Assembly (NCBI GenBank): GCA_045531755.1
Contig: JAZSEP010000098.1
Coordinates: 1 to 9,631, forward strand
Origin: UBA11540 sp045531755
GTDB lineage: Bacteria > Bacillota > Clostridia > Oscillospirales > Ruminococcaceae
Direction of reading: 5' to 3'
Length of the DNA: 9,631 bases
A program made the position numbers and the translations under genes. The number at the start of each line of letters is the position of its first letter. Position 1 is the stretch's first letter. The notes below the pieces were generated by a model. That model saw only the letters and a list, made by a program, of their open reading frames with translations. It did not search any database and was not told where the DNA came from. Positions 3,759 to 9,631 of this stretch are shown piece after piece.

Positions 3759-5927
3759 ATGGAAAACACCTTTTTGACCCTTCTTGAGATTTCTGCAGGA
3801 TGTGCAGTTGTTATATTGATAATCTCACTATTATCCAACATCATAAACCGCAGATTTACGTCAAAATGGAAATACTTCATCTGGCTTGTAATTGCAGTTC
3901 GCCTGATAATACCCTTCAATCCATCTTTTGACATAGGACAACCTAAGCTTGAAGTTAACCTTCCAAACACATCGGTTGTCGTTCCCGTCGTGCAGACACC
4001 GCCTGCGGAGGAGCAACCGCCTGAGTTTATACCACCCTCAACGGATGAGCAGATTACGCCAGTTTTGCCAATTCAACCCGAACAAAAGCCTGTTGCTACA
4101 GTAAATTTGACAGATATTCTTTGGCGGCTGTGGTTGGTTGGAGCGGTGGTGTTCTTGGGAGTACATATTGCTTCTTATGCGACGTTTAAGAAAAAGCTTT
4201 TGAGGTGGGCGCGTCCTGTGAGCCGAGAATCTCGGATTTTCATCACAAAAGACAGACTTCAAAGGGAACTTGGCATATCCTCAGAGGTGCCTGTGCTGAT
4301 ATGCAGCGACGTTACAAGTCCAATGATGATAGGGTTCTTTAAATCTTTTTTGATACTTCCGCACGAGGATTATTCAGACATCGAGTTATACTTCATTCTC
4401 CGCCACGAGCTTACCCACTTCAAACGTCATGATATTTGGTATAAGCTCTTGATGGTTTTGGCGAATGCGCTGCATTGGTTCAACCCTGCAGTCTGGCTGA
4501 TGGTCAGGGAATCGAACCGAGATTTAGAGATATCCTGCGACAGTATGGTGGTGCGTGGCGCGGATGCAAACGGCAGAAAATTCTATAGCGAAACTATTCT
4601 TTCTAACGTACGCAAGCAATCTGCCACGACGGCTTTCACCACACACTTTTATGGCGGAAAAAAGTCGCTTAAGGAGCGGTTCAAAAACATTCTGAATACG
4701 AAAAAACGCCAAAAGGGTCTAATCTGCTTTGTGGCAGTTATTCTCTGCATCGGTTTGGTTGGCGGAGCAGTTTCCTGTTCGATTGCCGATGACGCTGCCC
4801 CGCCTTCTTCAGAAGATTCTTCTGTTGCAGAGAAAGATGGGCTGTTTAGAGTAACATCTTTCCTTGACCAAGAAAAAATGATGCAAAGACTGACAAATGA
4901 CTACCCGTTTATAACCGATTGGGAGGTTGTTTATGAGTGGCACGGCTATGCAACCGAGGGCAATCAGCGTGAAAACGGATTGTACGAGTGGCAGGGCGAT
5001 TCGAGATACACCTGTTGGGCGCTTCTTTCTGTAGAGGGAAAAGAAGGATTTGATCGGGTCTTGATTTGTTATGCCAATGATTTTGTGCTGGAGCAAACTG
5101 AAGACGGGTTTTTGACGGCTGTTCCTGCAACCGATACAACGTCATATTCATATTACTATAGGGGCTTTGAAAAAGATTGGCAGTTTGGCGACTGTAAAGG
5201 AGCCGAGCTGATAATCGACGATGACGGATGGGCTGTCTGGTTCCCTGAAAAGAGTGAGGCGTTTTTCTTCAACGGCCCAGAGATACGTGAGCAGATTCGC
5301 CTAGAGGGAATCACCGAGAGACCAAAGGTGTTCTTTAACCACTATCCTTTGAGTTCCGAATATTCAGAGCCGGAAAACTGCTATATTCTTTTGTATGAAA
5401 GGGAAAATAGAAACTGGGGCGACGGCGAATTCGATTATGCTCTCTATCGCAACAAAAAGATAACCATTTTTGAAGGGGTCGAGGACACCTATCCCACCAG
5501 AAGCATTCTTAGTGAGACGGCTCTCACGATAGGAACCAACTCCAGCATCTGTTTCTATGACCTCTCACGAGAGGATTTTGGAAAGCCGATAAAAATTCTG
5601 GGTGGAAACGGGCGCGGTCTTGCAGATAGCGGAGTTTACATTATCGCTGATGTGTTTACCGACCTTACAAAGCCGACCCGTCATTGTATTATGTACTACA
5701 TTGAAGACGAGAGGGAGTGGCGTTTCTGCACGTTTGAAACCGACGGAACCGTCCTTGACGATTTTTCGACCGGACTTAGAGTTATCGATGAAACGATAAC
5801 GAGCATCAAGTTCCAAAGCGGACTTGTGTATTTCTCTTATCGACCCGACGGAGCAATCGGAAAGGCTACACACTACTGTGTTGACGCCCGTCCAAACAAA
5901 AACCACACTCCGCAAAGTCTGGACTAA
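3759..5927 (+). CDS. BlaR1-type M56 zinc metallopeptidase with an unfamiliar sensor domain
   Basis: A 722-residue membrane protein. Hydrophobic segments lie near residues 12-30, 38-53, 119-143, 225-248 and 319-341. The Pro-rich loop 55-118 is probably extracytoplasmic. Zinc site: H216-E-L-T-H220 with E257 in E-I-S-C-D as likely third ligand, the M56 pattern. The C-terminal part (about 344-722) should lie outside the cell and act as the sensor. It is acidic, aromatic-rich and beta-like, with recurring C-Y-I-L-L-Y / C-I-M-Y-Y strands. I see no S-x-x-K penicillin-binding motif, unlike BlaR1/MecR1, so the signal is probably not a beta-lactam acylating a serine. By analogy, signal binding activates the protease, which inactivates the upstream repressor. 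A lipobox-like G-G-A-V-S-C at 338-343 follows the last membrane segment but is internal. The catalytic assignment is firm; the ligand is unknown. Confidence 0.9.
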   Translation: MENTFLTLLEISAGCAVVILIISLLSNIINRRFTSKWKYFIWLVIAVRLIIPFNPSFDIGQPKLEVNLPNTSVVVPVVQTPPAEEQPPEFIPPSTDEQITPVLPIQPEQKPVATVNLTDILWRLWLVGAVVFLGVHIASYATFKKKLLRWARPVSRESRIFITKDRLQRELGISSEVPVLICSDVTSPMMIGFFKSFLILPHEDYSDIELYFILRHELTHFKRHDIWYKLLMVLANALHWFNPAVWLMVRESNRDLEISCDSMVVRGADANGRKFYSETILSNVRKQSATTAFTTHFYGGKKSLKERFKNILNTKKRQKGLICFVAVILCIGLVGGAVSCSIADDAAPPSSEDSSVAEKDGLFRVTSFLDQEKMMQRLTNDYPFITDWEVVYEWHGYATEGNQRENGLYEWQGDSRYTCWALLSVEGKEGFDRVLICYANDFVLEQTEDGFLTAVPATDTTSYSYYYRGFEKDWQFGDCKGAELIIDDDGWAVWFPEKSEAFFFNGPEIREQIRLEGITERPKVFFNHYPLSSEYSEPENCYILLYERENRNWGDGEFDYALYRNKKITIFEGVEDTYPTRSILSETALTIGTNSSICFYDLSREDFGKPIKILGGNGRGLADSGVYIIADVFTDLTKPTRHCIMYYIEDEREWRFCTFETDGTVLDDFSTGLRVIDETITSIKFQSGLVYFSYRPDGAIGKATHYCVDARPNKNHTPQSLD

Positions 5928-6084
5928 AATGAGAGCTGAGCGGGTTTTTGACAGAGAATATTTCATATCTAAAAGAGAAGGCTTGCTGTGAACGGCGGAA
6001 TCCGTTCTGCGACTTTTGCGCGCCGAAACGAAAAGTTCAACCGCAAATGACATAAACCTGCTTCTCCTTCTTTGAGAGATACAT

Positions 6085-6123
6085 AAAAAGCGGCGCGTTA
6101 TACAACTGTATAACGCGCCGCTT
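6085..6123 (-). terminator. 36-bp palindrome combining an operator core and a minus-strand terminator
   Basis: Positions 6088-6104 and 6107-6123 form a perfect 17-bp inverted repeat around a central AC. The inner 16 bp (6098-6113, TTATACAACTGTATAA) are identical to operators O1 and O3; the outer bases are GC-rich. On the minus strand the stem runs into a T5 tract (complement of 6085-6089), so it looks like the terminator of the 7418-to-6322 operon. It may also stop read-through from the M56 gene, though there is no T run on that side. No promoter is visible nearby. Confidence 0.65.
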
Positions 6124-6149
6124 GGCGTTCTCTGATTTTTAACGTGACA

Positions 6150-6270
6150 GCAATCTGCGTGCGAATAAGCTATAGGACGCAATCTGCGTATGAATAAGCT
6201 ATAGGACGCAATCTGCGTATGAATAGGTTCTTTGGGCAAGACAGCACTCTGCGTATACGATAGTTTTCGG
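6150..6270. repeat. 29-bp tandem repeat
   Basis: The unit starts at 6150, 6179 and 6208 (exact 29-bp period), each beginning GCAATCTGCGT. The first two units differ at two bases (GC versus AT after GCGT). The third is interrupted after about 18 nt. A degenerate copy starts at 6244 (GCACTCTGCGTATACGATAG). Units abut directly with no spacers. It lies between the palindrome and the 3' end of the minus-strand operon. Confidence 0.85.
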
Positions 6271-6321
6271 ATGGGCGCGAAGCGCTGTGCGGTGATTTTG
6301 GTGCGGTTAGCCTTTGCCGGT

Positions 6322-6831
6322 TCACCTTAATAGAAATAGTTTTATCAAAACAGAAAACAAAAAAGAGATGGCGGATTTTAAGATTATATACAGCACAAGC
6401 GAGATAACCGCCTGCCACCTCAGTGCTTTTTTGAGCTTTTTTCTGTCCTCTGCAAATCTTCTGAGTATAAAATATTCGCCGATGGTCAAAACGAGCGTCA
6501 GCAATAGAGGCTTTAAAACTGTAAAATACAGCATATACAAAGGATATCCCACGCCCGGAGATAAAACAAATCCGAGAGGGTACAGCACAAGGTAGAAAAA
6601 AATCCCGTCCTGCGGCAGCATATACGGCAACAGGCAGAGCAAGAAAGCGTAGAGCGCTCCCCACAGAAGATACTTTTTCGCGCGGTCCTCGGGCAAAGGC
6701 TTTGCCTTGGAAGAAATCCACACTGCCAGATAACAGATTCCCGCGAGCAGTAGGATACAGACCGAATCAATTAAAATTTTTATAAGAGAAGGCGGTTGGT
6801 TCAGAAAAGAGATAATGTCAACTATATTCAT
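6322..6831 (-). CDS. Unrecognised multi-pass membrane protein
   Basis: A 169-residue, very hydrophobic protein that I do not assign to a family. Likely membrane segments are near residues 17-40, 49-68, 75-95, 98-125 and 138-166. A basic, charged loop (R-R-F-A-E-D-R-K-K-L-K-K) comes before the last segment, and a Pro/Gly-rich stretch (P-L-G-F-V-L-S-P-G-V-G-Y-P) lies mid-protein. No catalytic motif or signal peptide is evident. Its ATG overlaps the stop of the upstream gene (ATGA), with a GGAAG-type ribosome binding site inside that gene, so translation is coupled. This makes it the second gene of a two-gene operon with the 6828-7418 protein. A membrane partner for that soluble protein is a reasonable inference but unproven. 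Confidence 0.8.
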   Translation of the reverse strand: MNIVDIISFLNQPPSLIKILIDSVCILLLAGICYLAVWISSKAKPLPEDRAKKYLLWGALYAFLLCLLPYMLPQDGIFFYLVLYPLGFVLSPGVGYPLYMLYFTVLKPLLLTLVLTIGEYFILRRFAEDRKKLKKALRWQAVISLVLYIILKSAISFLFSVLIKLFLLR

Positions 6832-7418
6832 TCGCTGTACTTCCTTTCAAGTGCATCGAGGTGCTCTTTTATTTCTTTGACAAGTTCGGCTGTGCCGTTT
6901 TGCTTTGGCGAAAGCGCCCGCTTGGAGCGCTCGAGGAGCGACCCGTCCCTCTCGCAAGCGAAAACAAGCATCTTTTTCACGAGGCGGTGGTACCTCTCAA
7001 ACCAGCCCCTCATTTTAAACTTTCGCGTCAGCGAAAGACAGCCGAGGGGGAACACCCCTCGTGTATTACAAATGGTTTCCGCCACGACGACGTTGTGGAG
7101 GGGAGAACTGTGCCTGTAGCTTGCCTTTAACAGATGATACACCCTTTTGACGTCATCGGGAGTGAAGTTGTCGGAATATTCAAAATACGCCTCGAGCAGA
7201 AGGCTGTTGTCCTTGCGCCTGTTCTTCACAGCGAGCTTGAAGATTTGTTGCATCCTTTCCTTTTGCCATTCGGCTTTAGTTTCCTTGCTGATGTTCAAAG
7301 CCTCGAACTCTTTGTATCGCTCGGGGTACTCGCGCGACATATGAAACGGGTTGCACTCCATAAAGCAATAGAAATTCTTTGCATCTTCGAGATTTTGAAT
7401 CGGTTTGTTTAAGTCCAT
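6828..7418 (-). CDS. Unrecognised soluble, helix-rich protein
   Basis: A 196-residue protein rich in charged and aromatic residues, predicted mostly helical, with no membrane segment or signal peptide. I do not recognise the family. Visible features are an N-terminal D-A-K-N-F-Y-C-F-M-E-C-N-P-F-H stretch, a Lys/Arg-rich middle (K-N-R-R-K-D), D-D-V-K-R-V-Y-H-L-L-K, and a basic Arg/Lys-rich C-terminal third ending in a charged helix. ATG 7418 is preferred because GAGGAAA lies 5-6 nt upstream. An ATG four codons earlier (7430) is possible, and the frame is open further, but that overlaps the divergent GH2 gene. It is followed by the membrane protein with ATGA overlap and is divergent from the GH2 glycosidase. 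No function is proposed. Confidence 0.8.
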   Translation of the reverse strand: MDLNKPIQNLEDAKNFYCFMECNPFHMSREYPERYKEFEALNISKETKAEWQKERMQQIFKLAVKNRRKDNSLLLEAYFEYSDNFTPDDVKRVYHLLKASYRHSSPLHNVVVAETICNTRGVFPLGCLSLTRKFKMRGWFERYHRLVKKMLVFACERDGSLLERSKRALSPKQNGTAELVKEIKEHLDALERKYSE

Positions 7419-7461
7419 TGTTTTCCTCATTTCTTCACTACAACAACTAATCTTTGGTTTA

Positions 7462-7490
7462 AGGATAGCACAGGAATCCTCTTTTTGCAA
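7462..7490 (-). promoter_or_regulatory. Weak candidate promoter for the two-gene operon
   Basis: On the minus strand TTGCAA (7485-7490), a 17-bp spacer and TATCCT (complement of 7462-7467), each 4/6 to consensus, about 44 nt before the ATG at 7418. It is back-to-back with the GH2 promoter; the two -35 boxes are about 10 bp apart, so the two directions may share regulation. Confidence 0.4.
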
Positions 7491-7499
7491 CAAAAACCG

Positions 7500-7528
7500 T
7501 TTACAATTGGGGGCGGATGTGGTAAAAT
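7500..7528 (+). promoter_or_regulatory. Promoter of the GH2 gene
   Basis: TTTACA (7500-7505), a 17-bp spacer and TAAAAT (7523-7528), each 5/6 to consensus. The predicted start near 7535 gives a very short leader of about 16 nt, just enough for the AAGGAG ribosome binding site at 7538-7543. Confidence 0.72.
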
Positions 7529-7550
7529 CTGTATGACAAGGAGTGTTGTT

Positions 7551-9631
7551 ATGAGCAGAACGGTGTTTAATATGGACTTCGAGTGGAAATTCCACCGAGG
7601 CGACGTAGATTTTAAAACAGAAAACAGCCACCGTGTTTCCTACGAATCCTGCAAGGCAGGAAACGTTATAGGTCCCGGCGGAAAGAAGTTTGACGATAAA
7701 GACTGGAGAGAGGTTGACCTTCCGCACGACTACCTTGCCCAGAGTGATTTCGCGCCCGAAAATCTGCATTCCCACGGCTACCGCACCCGTCACAACGCGT
7801 GGTACAGAAAGACCTTTTTGCTTGACGAGTCGTTAAAGGGCAAGCAGCTCTTTTTGTGCTTTGAGGGAACAGCCGTAAACGCCGAGTTTTATATAAACGG
7901 TTCTCTTATGGAGCGCTCCTTCAGCGCGTATACCGAAACCACCTTTGACATCACCGACAGAGCGTATTTCGGCAGAAAAGCAAACATACTTTCGGTATAC
8001 ATAAAAGGCCTCGAAACAGAGGGCTGGTGGTACGAGGGCGCAGGCATCTACCGCCATGTTAAGCTCTATGCAAAGGACCACCTGCATATCGCGCACAACG
8101 GCATCTGGGCAAAGCCCGTCTTGAAGGAAGGCACCAAGAACAGCTGGAGAGTCGAGCTTGAAACAATGGTAGAGAACTCTGCCTATGAGGACGCGACTGC
8201 AACCGTCGTGGCGACACTCTTCGACGGCGAAAAGGAAATCGCAACAAGCACTTCAAAGCCCACGTTCTGCACAAGCGACGCAAAGACCCCTGTTCTACAG
8301 AGCTTCAACGTTTCCAAGCCTACCCGTTGGGACGTCGACAACCCGAAACTGTACACCCTCAAGGTTAGCGTGCTGAAAGACGGAGTCGAAACCGACGCGG
8401 ATACCGTGAGAATCGGCTTCAGAACGTTTTATATGGACAAAGACAAGGGCTTTTTCCTCAACGGCAGAAAGCTCGTGCTTAAAGGCACCTGCAACCATCA
8501 GGACCACGCAGGTGTCGGTGTTGCAGTACCCGATTCGGTACAGCACTACCGCATACAAAGACTCAAGGATTTGGGCACCAACGCATACCGTTGCTCCCAC
8601 AACCTTCCCAACAAGGAAATCTTGGACGCGTGCGACGAGCTCGGTATCATCGTAATGGACGAAAACCGCCGCTTCGAATCGCGCAAAGAGGTGCTTGAAT
8701 ACCTCGATATTATGGTGCGCCGTGACAGAAACCACCCGTCTGTAATCTTCTGGTCGCTTTTCAACGAGGAGCCTCTGCAGAATACCGACGAGGGCGCAAG
8801 AATCTTCCGCAGAATGAGAAGCCGCGTGCTGAAGCTCGACGACAGCCGAATCATCACGGGAGCCATCAACGGAAACGCCGAGGGAGCGGGACTTGAGATG
8901 GACGCCTGCGGAATCAACTACAGCCTCGGCACCGTTCTTGCAATCCGCGAGAAGTATCCGAATATAAAGATATACGGCTCGGAAAACAACTCTGCCGTCA
9001 CAACGCGCGGCTGCTACAAGTCCGACCGCGACGGCGCACAGGTTCTGAGCAACTACGACGAAGAAACTGTTCCGTGGGGACAGACCATCCGCGAAACCTG
9101 GAGGTTTTTGAGGGAACACGAGTACTTCACCGGTATATTTATCTGGACGGGCTTTGACTACCGCGGAGAACCCTCGCCGTTCAGATGGCCGACCGTTTCC
9201 TCTTCGTTTGGAATTATGGATACCTGCGGTTTCGCAAAGGATTCCTTCTATTATAATAAGGCTTGTTTTACCGATAAACCGATGGTGCATCTCCTTCCGC
9301 ACTGGAACTGGACGAAGGGTGAGCAGGTTCGCGTTGTTGCGGTCACAAACTGCGACGAAGCAGAGCTCTTCCACAACGGAAAATCCCTCGGAAGAAAGCC
9401 TGCCGACGTCTGCGACCCGCCCGAGTGGCTTGTCGATTTTGAGAAGGGAAGAATCTCGGTCAAGGCGTACAGAAACGGAAAATGCGTCGCAAAGGACGAG
9501 CATCGCACCACGGGAAAACCCGTCGCGATAAAGATTTGCCCGTTTGACACAAGGATTAAAAACGACGGTCACGATACTGCGGTGCTGAACTTCTGCGTCG
9601 TCGATAAAAACGGCAGGGAAGTCCCCACAGC
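7551..9631 (+). CDS. GH2 beta-galactosidase-type glycosidase with DUF4982 (3' end outside window)
   Basis: At least 693 codons, open to the window edge with no stop. An N-terminal jelly-roll sugar-binding domain (about 1-175, with R-H-N-A-W-Y-R-K and W-W-Y-E-G-A-G-I-Y-R) is followed by an Ig-like domain (about 180-290). A TIM barrel (about 295-575) comes next, then DUF4982 (about 578-645: L-L-P-H-W-N-W, E-L-F-H-N-G-K-S-L-G) and the start of another C-terminal domain. The acid/base is E406 in N-H-P-S-V-I-F-W-S-L-F-N-E. The likely nucleophile is E478 in Y-G-S-E-N-N-S-A-V-T-T-R-G, 72 residues later as GH2 expects. There is no signal peptide, so it should act in the cytosol on imported beta-linked oligosaccharides. 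ATG 7551 has AAGGAG 7 nt upstream and a promoter. Most relatives are called beta-galactosidases, but substrate cannot be read from sequence. Confidence 0.95.
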   Translation, partial: MSRTVFNMDFEWKFHRGDVDFKTENSHRVSYESCKAGNVIGPGGKKFDDKDWREVDLPHDYLAQSDFAPENLHSHGYRTRHNAWYRKTFLLDESLKGKQLFLCFEGTAVNAEFYINGSLMERSFSAYTETTFDITDRAYFGRKANILSVYIKGLETEGWWYEGAGIYRHVKLYAKDHLHIAHNGIWAKPVLKEGTKNSWRVELETMVENSAYEDATATVVATLFDGEKEIATSTSKPTFCTSDAKTPVLQSFNVSKPTRWDVDNPKLYTLKVSVLKDGVETDADTVRIGFRTFYMDKDKGFFLNGRKLVLKGTCNHQDHAGVGVAVPDSVQHYRIQRLKDLGTNAYRCSHNLPNKEILDACDELGIIVMDENRRFESRKEVLEYLDIMVRRDRNHPSVIFWSLFNEEPLQNTDEGARIFRRMRSRVLKLDDSRIITGAINGNAEGAGLEMDACGINYSLGTVLAIREKYPNIKIYGSENNSAVTTRGCYKSDRDGAQVLSNYDEETVPWGQTIRETWRFLREHEYFTGIFIWTGFDYRGEPSPFRWPTVSSSFGIMDTCGFAKDSFYYNKACFTDKPMVHLLPHWNWTKGEQVRVVAVTNCDEAELFHNGKSLGRKPADVCDPPEWLVDFEKGRISVKAYRNGKCVAKDEHRTTGKPVAIKICPFDTRIKNDGHDTAVLNFCVVDKNGREVPT

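Larger units (their letters stand above)
5928..6321. other. Gene-free interval after the M56 gene
   Basis: About 390 bp with no credible CDS on either strand. It contains a weak hairpin just after the operon (5990-5995 with 6002-6007), the 36-bp palindrome at 6088-6123, the 29-bp tandem repeat from 6150 and an imperfect hairpin near 6299-6326. Open frames across it depend on the repeats and look like artefacts. Confidence 0.6.

Noticed and set aside
4770..4790. Lipoprotein signal (G-G-A-V-S-C) in the M56 protein
   Set aside because: It follows an internal membrane segment at residues 338-343, not an N-terminal signal peptide.
6150..6236. 29-bp repeats as CRISPR repeats
   Set aside because: The units abut with no spacers, so this is a plain tandem repeat.
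8295..9572. Long minus-strand open frame of 425 codons
   Set aside because: Antisense shadow of the GH2 gene, whose catalytic motifs and domain order are unmistakable on the plus strand.

Overview
The window looks like chromosomal DNA from an anaerobic, low-to-moderate-GC Gram-positive of class Clostridia, probably an uncultured gut Oscillospiraceae/Ruminococcaceae-type bacterium. This is an inference from the strong AAGGAGG-type ribosome binding sites, consensus sigma-A promoters, CCA-encoding tRNA genes, and the mix of DUF975, YwaF/TIGR02206, BlaI/M56 and GH2 families. No phage, transposase, integrase or CRISPR genes are present.

Region 1 (1-1300) is an accessory block read mostly on the minus strand. 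A consensus promoter (1271-1299) drives tRNA-Thr(UGU) and tRNA-Tyr(GUA), which end in a hairpin terminator. Next come an array of small hairpins (855-1018), a gene for a free-standing four-helix-bundle protein of the S23/TIGR02436 type (458-814) and its own terminator. After that lies a second copy of the last 19 nt of tRNA-Tyr (271-289) with a similar terminator, and then a second hairpin array (46-236). In both arrays the hairpin stems all differ, but the short spacers between them are conserved and switch to their reverse complement halfway. Each array could therefore fold into one branched, tree-like structure. The pattern tRNA 3' end, terminator, hairpin array occurs twice and brackets the four-helix-bundle gene. 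This is the most unusual part of the window.

Region 2 (1330-2860) holds a DUF975-like membrane protein (+) convergent with a TIGR02206/YwaF-like membrane protein (-), with a strong terminator between them.

Region 3 (2850-6125) is a BlaI/BlaR1-type regulatory unit. A BlaI/MecI/CopY repressor and an M56 zinc metallopeptidase with an unfamiliar, roughly 380-residue C-terminal sensor are co-transcribed from a consensus promoter. Two copies of a TACA-NN-TGTA palindrome overlap that promoter. Two more copies lie between it and the divergent membrane-protein gene, one just upstream of that gene's promoter. A fifth sits inside a 36-bp palindrome downstream of the metallopeptidase gene. The likely circuit is that the repressor holds both directions off until the membrane protease senses a signal and inactivates it. 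No beta-lactamase is in the window.

Region 4 (5930-7420) has a gene-free stretch with a 29-bp tandem repeat, followed by a two-gene minus-strand operon of unrecognised proteins (one soluble, one membrane) overlapping by ATGA. Region 5 (7500-end) is a divergently transcribed GH2 beta-galactosidase-type glycosidase with a DUF4982 domain, truncated by the window edge.
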